A DNA stretch of 64,000 nucleotides from Candidatus Iainarchaeum sp. (GTDB taxonomy: Archaea > Iainarchaeota > Iainarchaeia > Iainarchaeales > SKW153), in the NCBI GenBank assembly GCA_026414365.1, contig JAOAJD010000001.1:62001-126000 (forward strand), read 5' to 3'. The notes beneath the pieces were generated by a model that ran no database searches, was not told where the DNA came from, and was given only the letters and a program-made list of their open reading frames with translations. Positions 1 to 9,296 of this stretch are shown piece after piece. The translations under genes were made by a program, and so were the position numbers. Positions within the stretch are counted from its first letter, which is position 1; every line of letters starts with the position of its first letter.

Positions 1-2
1 GT

Positions 3-836
3 GACATTTATTGGAGTATCCTAAGATATGACAACGGAGGAAACCCTAGAGTACTTATAGTTTATGGAGATGGTGGTTTGGGAGATCATGAGTTATTAGC
101 AAACATAATCCAAGATCCACAACATGTCGGAAAAAGAGTGTTTGTAAGGCATATTGAAGAGGTTAGTTTAGGAAATCTAAAAAATTACGATTTAGTAATA
201 GTGGAGGAATGTAGAAGGATGAGTACAGATAAAATGAAAATGTTTATAGACTATGCTATTTCAGGTGGTAAAAAATTAGTTTGGATAGGTGATGCAGGCA
301 CAGAGCTTTATCAAGGAGATGAAATGGTAAAATGGAAAGAACACCCAGAATATGATAAAAATTCAGATGAACCAATAAGCCCATGGATAAGAAAGAAAGG
401 AGAAAACATTATTTCATTAGAAGCTTTGTTAGGAGTTAGATATAAAACTAATTATTGCGATATAAAAGAATGCAAAAGCTCAGAACTTCCGTGGGTAGGA
501 ACCTTAAATGCCGAAGATAGAACACATAAATTAGTACGTGGAATAAAAGCAGACTTACAAATGTACGGTAACTTTTCGATAGTAGAAGTAATATCAAGTG
601 CTGAAACAAAGAAAGTTTTAGATGTTGATTTTGGCTCAAGCCTAATAACAAAAGATGGGAATAGCTTAGGAAGGTATTTTCCAATCATTGTAACATCTGG
701 TTTTGGGGAAAATATAGCATATTATGCAATTCCTCCAGAAACTATGGCTTCAGATAAGATGCCAAAAAACGAGGAAGGAGAAGTTCTAAGATATTATTCT
801 CTTGTCGAGAAATTGTATTATGGTATGTTATATTAA
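3..836 (+). CDS. Membrane-associated/GATase-like-fold protein, 5' truncated by window edge
   Basis: Frame stays open to the left edge (…DIYWSILRYDNGGNPRVLIVYGDGGLGDHELL), so the listed TTG start at 78 is probably internal. Resembles 1797..2654 (NYDLVIVEE…GGKKLVWIGDAG / NYDMIMLAG…GGKLITIMDAG). Confidence 0.6.
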   Translation, partial: DIYWSILRYDNGGNPRVLIVYGDGGLGDHELLANIIQDPQHVGKRVFVRHIEEVSLGNLKNYDLVIVEECRRMSTDKMKMFIDYAISGGKKLVWIGDAGTELYQGDEMVKWKEHPEYDKNSDEPISPWIRKKGENIISLEALLGVRYKTNYCDIKECKSSELPWVGTLNAEDRTHKLVRGIKADLQMYGNFSIVEVISSAETKKVLDVDFGSSLITKDGNSLGRYFPIIVTSGFGENIAYYAIPPETMASDKMPKNEEGEVLRYYSLVEKLYYGMLY

Positions 837-874
837 AATTCTTCCTAACAAACCAAAAAAACATTAAAAAAATT

Positions 875-1642
875 TTATATTTTTATTTCTAAAAATGTAA
901 AAAGCAACATCAAAAATATTCCCAAAACTAAATAAATGAAGGAAGAGAAAGACTTTTTTATATCTTTTTCTTTATGAAGTTCTGGAATTATATCGGAAGA
1001 AGCAATATAAAGAAAACCACCAGCTGCAAAAGATAATATATATACAGGAAGAATGCTGTCTTTAATCACAAAAAATCCGATTATGCCACCCAAAATACAG
1101 AATGCTTGCGATACAAAATTAAGAAGTAATGCCTTCACTCTACTTATTCCGCTATAGACTAACAAAGCAAAATCTCCTAGTTCTTGTGGAATCTCATGGA
1201 CAATAACCAACAGAGTAGTCAAAACACCTAAATTAAAATCTACTAAAAATGAAGCAGCTATTGAAATTCCATCAACGAAATTATGAATACCATCGCCTAC
1301 TATTATTAAGTTACTCATAGGATGTATATCGCATTTTTGTTCATGACAATGTCTCCACCTCAAAGCTCTTTCCAAAATAAAAAATAAAACAAAACCAACA
1401 ATAACTAATAAAAAAACACTAATTGATTCTAATTTATCTAAAGCCTCTGGAATCAAGTGTAAAAAAGCACCACCTAATAGAGCACCTGCAGAAAAAGAAA
1501 CTAGTGCAAATATCATCTTTTCCTGTATTTTCTTATTAAACAATGTTACCAAAAAACCTACAAACGAGACTAAACTAACTACTAAAGTTGCAAAAAATAT
1601 TATTAACAACAAGTCTAGCCTACAGACTGAACAGTCAAACAT
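875..1642 (-). CDS. ZIP family metal transporter
   Basis: Multi-TM protein with ZIP motifs HNFVDGISIAASF and HEIPQELGDFALL. Confidence 0.9.
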   Translation of the reverse strand: MFDCSVCRLDLLLIIFFATLVVSLVSFVGFLVTLFNKKIQEKMIFALVSFSAGALLGGAFLHLIPEALDKLESISVFLLVIVGFVLFFILERALRWRHCHEQKCDIHPMSNLIIVGDGIHNFVDGISIAASFLVDFNLGVLTTLLVIVHEIPQELGDFALLVYSGISRVKALLLNFVSQAFCILGGIIGFFVIKDSILPVYILSFAAGGFLYIASSDIIPELHKEKDIKKSFSSFIYLVLGIFLMLLFTFLEIKI

Positions 1643-1796
1643 ATTAAATAGTGGATCAACAAAAAGTCTTATAAAAATTCTCTATTTTAAAAAGATTTTA
1701 AAACACAACCAAAATAAAAAAGAAAAGTTATATAAATGTAAAAGTAGAAATAATAATTTAGGAAGTTAGAATAAATTAATTAAAAAAGGTGAAAAA

Positions 1797-2654
1797 ATGT
1801 ATCCTGAAGATGCTGGAGCAGAAGCACCACCTGCTAATTATTACCCCGAACCAAGTATACAATCAAAAATAGCATATCATTTAGAAGGTCTTGTACCTAT
1901 TTTAATAATTCTTATTTTGGCGCTCTTCTTAGCAGTTAAGTTTGATATTATAACTACAAATACTCCTGTTTTAGGAATATTGGCAGATGTTGTAGAACCT
2001 ACAAAAAAGATAAACGTATTGATTATAAGTGAAAATGAAAATAGTGTGTCTCCTTTCATAATAGAAACTTTAAATCAAAACTCGGATTTAGTTAAATATA
2101 GAATAAGATCTGCTAATGATCTATCAATAAATCCAAAACAAAAGATAGAAAATTATGACATGATAATGCTAGCAGGAGTAAAGTATATGCCATTAAGCTT
2201 AGGTAAAGCTATTGTGGAATATGTTAAAGGTGGTGGGAAACTCATAACAATAATGGATGCTGGTATAAGAAGACCTTCCACACCAGATGTTTTAGGATGG
2301 GAAGAAACTTTTGAGGATATAATACCTGTTACATGCGAAAAAAATTCTTCAGGTAGGCCAGGTTGTATAGATAGAATCTATGTAAGAGGAAAACTCTATA
2401 GAGAAGACGAAGAGCATAAAATAATGAGAGGATTTGAAGAAGTTCCACAAGAGCCCAATGCATACAAAGACTTTGAAATATTGGACCTAACATACACAGG
2501 TAATGAAATAGCATATATCAAAGGAGGACAATATCAAAAACCATATCCTGGTATTGTGGAAAAGAAACTTGTGTTTGGAAAAAGTATTTATTTTAATTAT
2601 GATCCTGGTACTACTCCAGGTATTCTAATGGCTACTATTGATTACTTGAAGTAA
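1797..2654 (+). CDS. Membrane-anchored protein with GATase-like domain, paralogue of the gene at 3..836
   Basis: One N-terminal TM segment followed by an alpha/beta domain (KINVLIISENENS…NYDMIMLAGVKYM…GGGKLITIMDAG). Confidence 0.6.
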   Translation: MYPEDAGAEAPPANYYPEPSIQSKIAYHLEGLVPILIILILALFLAVKFDIITTNTPVLGILADVVEPTKKINVLIISENENSVSPFIIETLNQNSDLVKYRIRSANDLSINPKQKIENYDMIMLAGVKYMPLSLGKAIVEYVKGGGKLITIMDAGIRRPSTPDVLGWEETFEDIIPVTCEKNSSGRPGCIDRIYVRGKLYREDEEHKIMRGFEEVPQEPNAYKDFEILDLTYTGNEIAYIKGGQYQKPYPGIVEKKLVFGKSIYFNYDPGTTPGILMATIDYLK

Positions 2655-2780
2655 AAAATAGTTTTAGCCTTTTTTTAATTTCTATTTTTAACACAAAACA
2701 AAATCTTTATATTAACTATCTAATATAATAACTTTTATATAAAAAAATAGAAATTCAGTAACACACACGGAGGTATCACT

Positions 2781-3062
2781 ATGGCTGAAAATTTGCAAGA
2801 AAATGTAGTTTTTGTTGGTAAGAAAAGCACGATGGCATATGTGCTAGCAGTAGTAACTCAGCTAAACCAAAACAATAAAGAAGTAGTAATAAAAGCTAGA
2901 GGAAAGGCAATAAGTAGAGCTGTCGATGTTGCTGAAATAGTAAAGAACAAGTTTATGAAAGATATAAAAGTAAGCAACATAAGCATCTCTACCGAGGAAA
3001 TTCCTTCACAAGAAGGAAATCCTTTAAAAATATCCGCTATAGAAATAGTTCTAAAAAAGTGA
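2781..3062 (+). CDS. albA: DNA/RNA-binding protein Alba
   Basis: [44 protein letters not shown] is the Alba signature. Shine-Dalgarno GGAGGT lies upstream of the ATG. Confidence 0.95.
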   Translation: MAENLQENVVFVGKKSTMAYVLAVVTQLNQNNKEVVIKARGKAISRAVDVAEIVKNKFMKDIKVSNISISTEEIPSQEGNPLKISAIEIVLKK

Positions 3063-3082
3063 CTACTGAGTTACTCAGTAGT
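3062..3082 (+). terminator. Hairpin directly after the alba stop codon, followed by a T-rich tract
   Basis: ACTACTGAG-TTA-CTCAGTAGT (9-bp perfect stem) then TAACTTTTCACTTTTTATTTTTTT. Confidence 0.5.
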
Positions 3083-3152
3083 TAACTTTTCACTTTTTAT
3101 TTTTTTATTAATTATATACTATTTAGTTTAATGAGTTGGAGAGTGTATATTA

Positions 3153-3650
3153 GTGAAAACTTTAATATGTGAGAATGATCTAAAAAAAGGTAGTTTATGC
3201 AAAGAATGCAGTAAAAAGTTAGAAGAAGGCAAGATAACAGAGTTGGAGGTTAAAATATCTAAAAAACTTTATGCACTGGATAAAAAATTCTTTTTTTTGG
3301 ATTTAGAATTGAAGGGTGCAATAGAAGTTGAAGATATTGTGATTCTACTTTGCAAAGGGAATATAGGACAACTTATTGGTAAAGGAGGAAAAATTATTGG
3401 AGAGATAAGCAAAGAAATAGGAAAAAAATGTAGAATCGTTGGTGTAGATAAAGATGAAAAGCAAGTAGCACAGGACTTGTTTGGCAACGTAAGAGTTATT
3501 GGTCTAAATAAAATATACAATTTAGGAAACTTAGAATATGTTGTAATTATAAAAAAAGATGATGAAAAAAACTTAAATTTTAAAATTAATTCCTTGGAGA
3601 AAATACTAGAAAAGATACTTGGAGCAAAAACAAAGATAGAATTTATGTAA
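3153..3650 (+). CDS. KH-domain RNA-binding protein (NusA-like)
   Basis: KH loop IGQLIGKGGKIIGEISKEIGKKCRIVG; N-terminal CxxC pair. Confidence 0.7.
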   Translation: MKTLICENDLKKGSLCKECSKKLEEGKITELEVKISKKLYALDKKFFFLDLELKGAIEVEDIVILLCKGNIGQLIGKGGKIIGEISKEIGKKCRIVGVDKDEKQVAQDLFGNVRVIGLNKIYNLGNLEYVVIIKKDDEKNLNFKINSLEKILEKILGAKTKIEFM

Positions 3651-3743
3651 GACGTTGTTTTTGAGCTAATAATCAAAAACTTTGTTGTAAAATATTAATA
3701 ACAAAAAAATAAAAATATTTAACTAAACTATTTTTTTAATCTG

Positions 3744-4163
3744 ATGGTGATAAAGATGGATTGCGTATTTTGTAAAATTGTTAAAGGAGAAATACCCTGT
3801 TCAAAACTATACGAAGATGATTTGGTTATGTCTTTTCTAGATATTATGCCTGCATCGAAAGGACATTCTTTAGTAATAACAAAAAAACATCATGAAACAT
3901 TACTTGAACTATCGCAAGAAGAATTAGAAACAATATTGAAAACAACACAAAAAGTAGCTTTTGCTATAATGAAAGCAACAAAAGCTGATGGTTTTAATAT
4001 TATTCAATCAAACGGAAAGGCTGCTGGCCAAGTAATAAATCATATACATTTTCATATAATACCTAGAAAACAGGGAGATGGTCTTAATTTTAGTTGGAAA
4101 CAAAATAAAGAAGATCTCCAAAATTTAGAAGAGCTAAAAAAAATGATTATAAAACATTTATAA
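3744..4163 (+). CDS. HIT family protein
   Basis: CVFCKIVKGEIPCSKLYEDD… and the histidine triad HIHFHIIPR. Confidence 0.93.
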   Translation: MVIKMDCVFCKIVKGEIPCSKLYEDDLVMSFLDIMPASKGHSLVITKKHHETLLELSQEELETILKTTQKVAFAIMKATKADGFNIIQSNGKAAGQVINHIHFHIIPRKQGDGLNFSWKQNKEDLQNLEELKKMIIKHL

Positions 4164-4183
4164 TAATATGGAATGGGGTTAAA

Positions 4184-4735
4184 TTGAAAGAACTTTTTTT
4201 TGTAACTGGGAACAAACATAAATTTCAAGAGATAAAAAGCATATTAAAAAATATAAATCTAAAACAAATAGATATAAAAATCTCAGAACCAGATTTGAAA
4301 GAAGAAGAAGTTGCGTTACATAAAGCAAGAGAAGCTTTCAAAAAAATAAAAAAGCCACTAATAGTTGAAGATACTGGAGTTTACTTTTCGGCATATAGAA
4401 ATTTTCCTGGGAATTTGGCAAAGAGAGTTTACGAAAGCATAGGATTTAAAGGTTTAATTGCACTATTAAAATCAACAAAAAACAAAAAAGGATATTTCAA
4501 AACAGTTATTTGTTACAAAGATGCAAAAAGAGAGAAAATATTTTTAGGAAAAATGAGAGTAAAATTTTTAACCAAGATTGTTGCTAAACATAAAGATAGA
4601 TTGCCATATGAGAAGATTGCGTATCATGAAAAATTAAAAAAGGTTATCTGTGATTTAAAAAAAGAGGAAAAAAACAAAATTAGTCACAGAGCAAAAGCTG
4701 CAAGGAAGTTGGAAAAATGGTTAATGAAAATTTAG
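4184..4735 (+). CDS. Non-canonical purine NTP pyrophosphatase, RdgB/HAM1 family
   Basis: FVTGNKHKFQEIKSIL, PLIVEDTGVYF, and a C-terminal SHRAKAARKLEKWL. Confidence 0.9.
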   Translation: MKELFFVTGNKHKFQEIKSILKNINLKQIDIKISEPDLKEEEVALHKAREAFKKIKKPLIVEDTGVYFSAYRNFPGNLAKRVYESIGFKGLIALLKSTKNKKGYFKTVICYKDAKREKIFLGKMRVKFLTKIVAKHKDRLPYEKIAYHEKLKKVICDLKKEEKNKISHRAKAARKLEKWLMKI

Positions 4736-5580
4736 AAGAAAAATTATCTTTTACATACATCTTTGCAAACATTACTTTATTTTTTATTAGATTAATGGGA
4801 TCTATATTGTTTGGTAGTGTTGCACTACTATCTGATGCACTAAATTCATTTTCAGATATAATATCTTATTTTGTAATACATTTAAGTATAAAGATCTCTA
4901 AAAAAGCACCAGACAAAGAACATCCTTATGGACATTATAGAGCTCAACCTTTGGCAGCATTTTTTATTGCTGTTTTAATAGGAATCATGGGCTTGGAAAT
5001 AATAAAAATATCTATAGAAAAAATCATTACAAGAGATATTTCTATCAAGACTGAAGAAGTTTTAGCAATTTTAATTATAACAATGTTTATCAAAATAGCA
5101 ATGTGGCTTACTGCTAAAAAAGGTTATGAAAAAACAAAGAGTGTAGCGTTAGAGGCAATTGCTGCAGACTCTAAAAATGATATATTAATAGATGTTGTCG
5201 CTTTGATGGGAGTTTATATGAGTAGTTTTGGTTATGTTTTATTTGATCCTTTAGCTGGTCTTCTTATAAGTATTTTTGTAATAAAATCAGGTTACAATAT
5301 AGGTACAAAGAATATAAAATATTTGATGGGTAACAGTCCAGGAGAAGAAAAAATAAAAGAGATTGAAAAAAAGGCTTTATCTGTAAAAGGGGTAAAAAAA
5401 ATACATTCTATAAAGGCCCAATATATAGGAAACAAAATTCAAGTTGAGATAAATGCAGGGGTTGACAGCAGAAAGACAATTAATGAGGCTCATAATATAA
5501 GTTCAAAGGTGGAAGAAAAAATAAAAGAGATTGAAGATATAAAAGAATGTGTAGTTCATATAGAACCTACAAAAAAATAG
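4717..5580 (+). CDS. Cation diffusion facilitator family transporter
   Basis: SVALLSDALNSFSDI…HPYGHYRAQPLAA and ADSKNDILIDVVAL, typical of CDF proteins, plus a C-terminal cytoplasmic domain. Confidence 0.92.
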   Translation: MVNENLEEKLSFTYIFANITLFFIRLMGSILFGSVALLSDALNSFSDIISYFVIHLSIKISKKAPDKEHPYGHYRAQPLAAFFIAVLIGIMGLEIIKISIEKIITRDISIKTEEVLAILIITMFIKIAMWLTAKKGYEKTKSVALEAIAADSKNDILIDVVALMGVYMSSFGYVLFDPLAGLLISIFVIKSGYNIGTKNIKYLMGNSPGEEKIKEIEKKALSVKGVKKIHSIKAQYIGNKIQVEINAGVDSRKTINEAHNISSKVEEKIKEIEDIKECVVHIEPTKK

Positions 5581-5654
5581 CTTAAAGATAACAAAGTTAA
5601 ATATTTTTCAATATATCCTCATTAAAAAAAAGCATTTGCCAAAGCTATAAAATT

Positions 5655-5738
5655 GCAGGGGTGCCCGAGTGGCCAAAGGGGTACGGTTGAGGGCCGTATG
5701 GCTTAGTGCCTTCGCGAGTTCGATTCTCGCCCCCTGCA
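5655..5738 (+). tRNA. tRNA-Leu(GAG)
   Basis: Acceptor GCAGGGG/CCCCTGC, anticodon arm TACGG-TTGAGGG-CCGTA, long variable arm (class II), T arm GCGAG-TTCGATT-CTCGC. Confidence 0.95.
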
Positions 5739-5804
5739 TAATCGCAAACAAAAATACATCTAACTAAAACAAAAAATTTAAAATTAGAAAGCAATAATTT
5801 AAAT

Positions 5805-6710
5805 ATGGGCAAGAAACCACAGATTTTTACAAAAAAAAGTGTTGAAAGAGATATAATATTTAGAGATAACTATCCTACAAAATTCCCTGTTGAAACAAAA
5901 AAATTTTTAACAAAGGAAAACATAAAACAAATAAGAGACAGAGCTAAAAGTACATTTTGTGCTACTAGATTTATTGTAACGCATCCGATAAAAACGATTA
6001 AGTTCAGAAGACTGGCAGGGAGTTATGCATCAAGAAGAATAAGATTAATAATGGCTAAAAGTTTTTTAGCAAGTATCTTAGAAACAGAGAATATAAAACC
6101 ACTATCCATGATTTCGAGAGTAAAGAGAGCATATTCTTTATATGCGAAAGCTGAGAGAAAAAATGTTCCTATAGAAAATATTGTCGATGAAGCATTAGGA
6201 ATTAGAGTTATAGTAAAAAATACGCAAGAATGTTACGATGTTTTAAATGCATTAAAAAAACATTTTCCTAATGCAAAATATAAAATAAAAGATTATATAA
6301 CAAAGCCTAGAGCAGGTGTTTATAGGGGAATTCATGTTATAACAGATGCACTTGGTCAAGATATAGAGATACAGATAAGATCTGTTAGAATGATAGCTGA
6401 AACAAATATGATGGACCAATTATTGGGTGATTATAGAAAAGGAAATAAAGAGAAGAGAGCTAAGTTAGCAGAAATGACCAAAGACTTATATACAAAATTT
6501 GAGAAATATCCTAATCAAAAAGTGAAATATTTCATAGATTGGTTTATTTCGACAGGAGTAAGCGCAGAATTTGCAACTTTTGCTGCTAGAATAATGCGAG
6601 AAGCAGGATTACTAAGTAAGAAGGAAAAGGAAACGGTAACAAACGCAGTTAAAAGGATAGCAAAAGATTTAATACAAAGAGAAGAAAATATAAAAAATAA
6701 GATTACTTAA
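5805..6710 (+). CDS. RelA/SpoT-like nucleotidyltransferase domain protein (putative alarmone synthetase, no HD domain)
   Basis: SRVKRAYSLYAKAERKNVPIENIVDEALGIRVIV…CYDVLNALKKHFPNAKYKIKDYITKPRAGVYRGIHV…IEIQIRSVRM aligns with RelA/SpoT RPKHIYSIxRKMxxK…DxxAxRVxV…DYIxxPKPNGYxSxH…EIQIRT. Confidence 0.8.
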   Translation: MGKKPQIFTKKSVERDIIFRDNYPTKFPVETKKFLTKENIKQIRDRAKSTFCATRFIVTHPIKTIKFRRLAGSYASRRIRLIMAKSFLASILETENIKPLSMISRVKRAYSLYAKAERKNVPIENIVDEALGIRVIVKNTQECYDVLNALKKHFPNAKYKIKDYITKPRAGVYRGIHVITDALGQDIEIQIRSVRMIAETNMMDQLLGDYRKGNKEKRAKLAEMTKDLYTKFEKYPNQKVKYFIDWFISTGVSAEFATFAARIMREAGLLSKKEKETVTNAVKRIAKDLIQREENIKNKIT

Positions 6711-7228
6711 AAATTTTCTTTTACTAAATCTCCTATTGAACTTTTTAGATCAGACAATAATTTTTTACTAGCCTTCAATTTAAGATACGTATTTTTTGTT
6801 TCTTCATCAGTATAAGATATTTCAAAAACACCATCAGCTCTCTTTAATAAATTCACATTATTTCCATACTTCTTCTTTAAAGCTTCAATCAACTCTTCTT
6901 CTTTCAATATTAAATCTAATTTGGCACTTAAATAACTTTTAACTTTGTTAAGCTCAAGAATATGTTCTCTAACTTCATCTAACAAACTTTGGTGCCCATC
7001 TGAATGAGGTGCTATTTCCAAAGGTGTTTCAGTTAGTCCTTTTTTAGATATTTCCACAAACAATTCTCTATTTTTAGTTTCAATAATTTCCTGCATTTTA
7101 CTAAACCTATCTATCTCATCTTCTATCTTTGATAAAAGGAATCTTAATCTCTCTTCTTTATCTTTCAGATCTTCCATTTTGGTCACCAAATCTAAAATAA
7201 ATATCTTAGTTAGCTTTTTATATTCCAC
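6707..7228 (-). CDS. Coiled-coil protein of unknown function
   Basis: Long open frame, heptad-like charged sequence; abuts the HerA-like gene. Confidence 0.5.
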   Translation of the reverse strand: MEYKKLTKIFILDLVTKMEDLKDKEERLRFLLSKIEDEIDRFSKMQEIIETKNRELFVEISKKGLTETPLEIAPHSDGHQSLLDEVREHILELNKVKSYLSAKLDLILKEEELIEALKKKYGNNVNLLKRADGVFEISYTDEETKNTYLKLKASKKLLSDLKSSIGDLVKENF

Positions 7229-7284
7229 CTATTTAAAAAAAATAAATACTTAACTTATTTAAATACTAAACTATTATTCTAATT

Positions 7285-8580
7285 ATGAATGTAGACATTG
7301 TATCAGAAGACGCAATTATAGGAAGAAGTTTAGATGATATTGAAAAATATGGGCAAAAAGGTACAGCATATATTGGCAAAGTGGTAATGTCATCTGGCGA
7401 AAGACCAGTACTTGGTAGAAGAATCTTGTGTGATGTTGCAAGACCTCATGTTGTACTAATCTGTGGGAAAAGAGGTGGAGGAAAAAGTTATACCATGGCT
7501 GTTTTTATAGAAGAATTTGCAAGATTACCTCTTGAATTGAAAAAAAGGATTTCTGTTATAGTTATAGATACTGTAGGAATATTTTGGAGTTTAAAAATTC
7601 CAAACAAACTAAATGTTTCGGATATAGAAAAGTGGGGTTTGAGAGCTGAGGAAACCAGAGTTAGAGTTTTAGTACCAAAAGGTAAAAAAGATTTTCTAAT
7701 CAAAAAAGGAGTGCCTGTGGATGATGCGTTTACTATAAAGGTGAGTGATTTAGATGAAACAGAGTGGTTAGCATTATTTAGATTAAGTTGGAAAGATCCA
7801 GAAGGTGTTTTATTATCAAGATCTATTGAAAAAGTGAAAGAAACATTAGGCACTTATTATGGAATAGAAGATATAATAAAAGCAGTAAGGACAGATGAAG
7901 AAGCAGATAAAATAACGAAACATGCTGTTATAAACAGATTAAAGGTAGCTCAAAGTTGGGGTTTGTTAGAAAAAGAGGGAACACCTATAAAAGAGATTGC
8001 AAAAGCAGGAGAAGTTACAATAATAGATATATCAACATATAGAACTACTGTGGGTATGGAAAGTACTGGAGAGATGATTGTTGGATTACTAGGGAAAAAA
8101 TTATTTGAAGAAAGAATGCTTTATAGAAAAGAAGAAGAGACAAAACTAATACAAGGAAAAGAAAGAGAAAGTGAAATGCCCATTGTTTGGTTATTTGTAG
8201 ATGAAGCTCACATGTTTATGCCAAATGATAGGCCAAGTATTGCCCTTGAGGTTTTATTAGAGTGGATAAGAATAGGTAGACAACCTGGATTAAGTTTGGT
8301 TTTAGCAACACAAAGAACAGAGAAACTTCATTCGGATGCAATTTCACAATGCGATATATTTATAAGCCATAGAATGACAGCAAGATCAGATATAGCTGCA
8401 GTGGCACAACTAAGACCGAGTTATATGCATCAGGACTTTGATAAATATTATGAGGAAATGCCAAAAGCAAAGGGATTTGCACTAATACTTGATGATAACT
8501 CTGAGAAAATATGGCTTGTTAAAATAAGACCTAGATTGTCTTGGGATGCCGGGGTTACTGCAAACGCTTTTAGAAAATAG
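7285..8580 (+). CDS. HerA-like ATPase (DUF87 superfamily)
   Basis: Walker A VLICGKRGGGKSYTMAVF, Walker B WLFVDEAHMFMP, LATQRTEKLHSDAISQCDIFISHRM. Confidence 0.88.
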   Translation: MNVDIVSEDAIIGRSLDDIEKYGQKGTAYIGKVVMSSGERPVLGRRILCDVARPHVVLICGKRGGGKSYTMAVFIEEFARLPLELKKRISVIVIDTVGIFWSLKIPNKLNVSDIEKWGLRAEETRVRVLVPKGKKDFLIKKGVPVDDAFTIKVSDLDETEWLALFRLSWKDPEGVLLSRSIEKVKETLGTYYGIEDIIKAVRTDEEADKITKHAVINRLKVAQSWGLLEKEGTPIKEIAKAGEVTIIDISTYRTTVGMESTGEMIVGLLGKKLFEERMLYRKEEETKLIQGKERESEMPIVWLFVDEAHMFMPNDRPSIALEVLLEWIRIGRQPGLSLVLATQRTEKLHSDAISQCDIFISHRMTARSDIAAVAQLRPSYMHQDFDKYYEEMPKAKGFALILDDNSEKIWLVKIRPRLSWDAGVTANAFRK

Positions 8581-8595
8581 TAAATGAAAAGAGAA

Positions 8596-9270
8596 CTATT
8601 TTTTTTCTTTGTATAATAGTTCAATTCTTCTAATTGTGGATGGTTCAGCAACAACCTTTAGCTCATTAGGTTTTAGAAATATTACTGTTATTTTTGAATT
8701 GGCTAACATAAAATTTTCTTTTATATTATGATTCTTTAGTAAGGATAAAACCTCTGTAACACTCTTATCTCTTACCACTACAGAATTATTTTGAATATCT
8801 AATAAATTGGCCTTTGCAAACTCATCCAACTTTATAATTCCTAATATTTGTGGTGTAATTAATATAGTATCATCTTTATTTATTTCAAAACATTTTTCTA
8901 CAAACATAAACATTTCATTCTGATCTTTAAAAATAAATGTGTCAAAAGTTTTCATTTTTGAAAAAAGTTCTTTTAAATTATCTAATTTAGAGCTTAAATT
9001 TGAAAACTTATTACCAAAGTCATACAATTCTTTTGAAAGATCATCAACAACAAAATCTAACTTTTTACTAGAAATTTTCTCTCTAATTAATCTCTTGTAA
9101 TTTTCTTCATAAGAAATTTTTTTTAACTTCTCAGAATCTTCAAACAAAGAATCAGAAAGTTTATCTAGCTCTTTTAAATTTCGCAGATAGTTTTTATATA
9201 AATACAAATTATGTTCTATTGAATTAGCCAATTTTTCGATCTCTTTAATCTTCTCAAAATCTTTGACCAT
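8596..9270 (-). CDS. Coiled-coil protein of unknown function
   Basis: Long ORF with extended Leu/Lys/Glu-rich heptads. Confidence 0.5.
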   Translation of the reverse strand: MVKDFEKIKEIEKLANSIEHNLYLYKNYLRNLKELDKLSDSLFEDSEKLKKISYEENYKRLIREKISSKKLDFVVDDLSKELYDFGNKFSNLSSKLDNLKELFSKMKTFDTFIFKDQNEMFMFVEKCFEINKDDTILITPQILGIIKLDEFAKANLLDIQNNSVVVRDKSVTEVLSLLKNHNIKENFMLANSKITVIFLKPNELKVVAEPSTIRRIELLYKEKK

Positions 9271-9296
9271 AAAAAATAGAGATCTAAAGATATATA

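Noticed and set aside
448-688. Two minus-strand ORFs of 78 aa inside 3..836
   Set aside because: Antisense to a better-supported gene, low-complexity translations, no recognisable motif.
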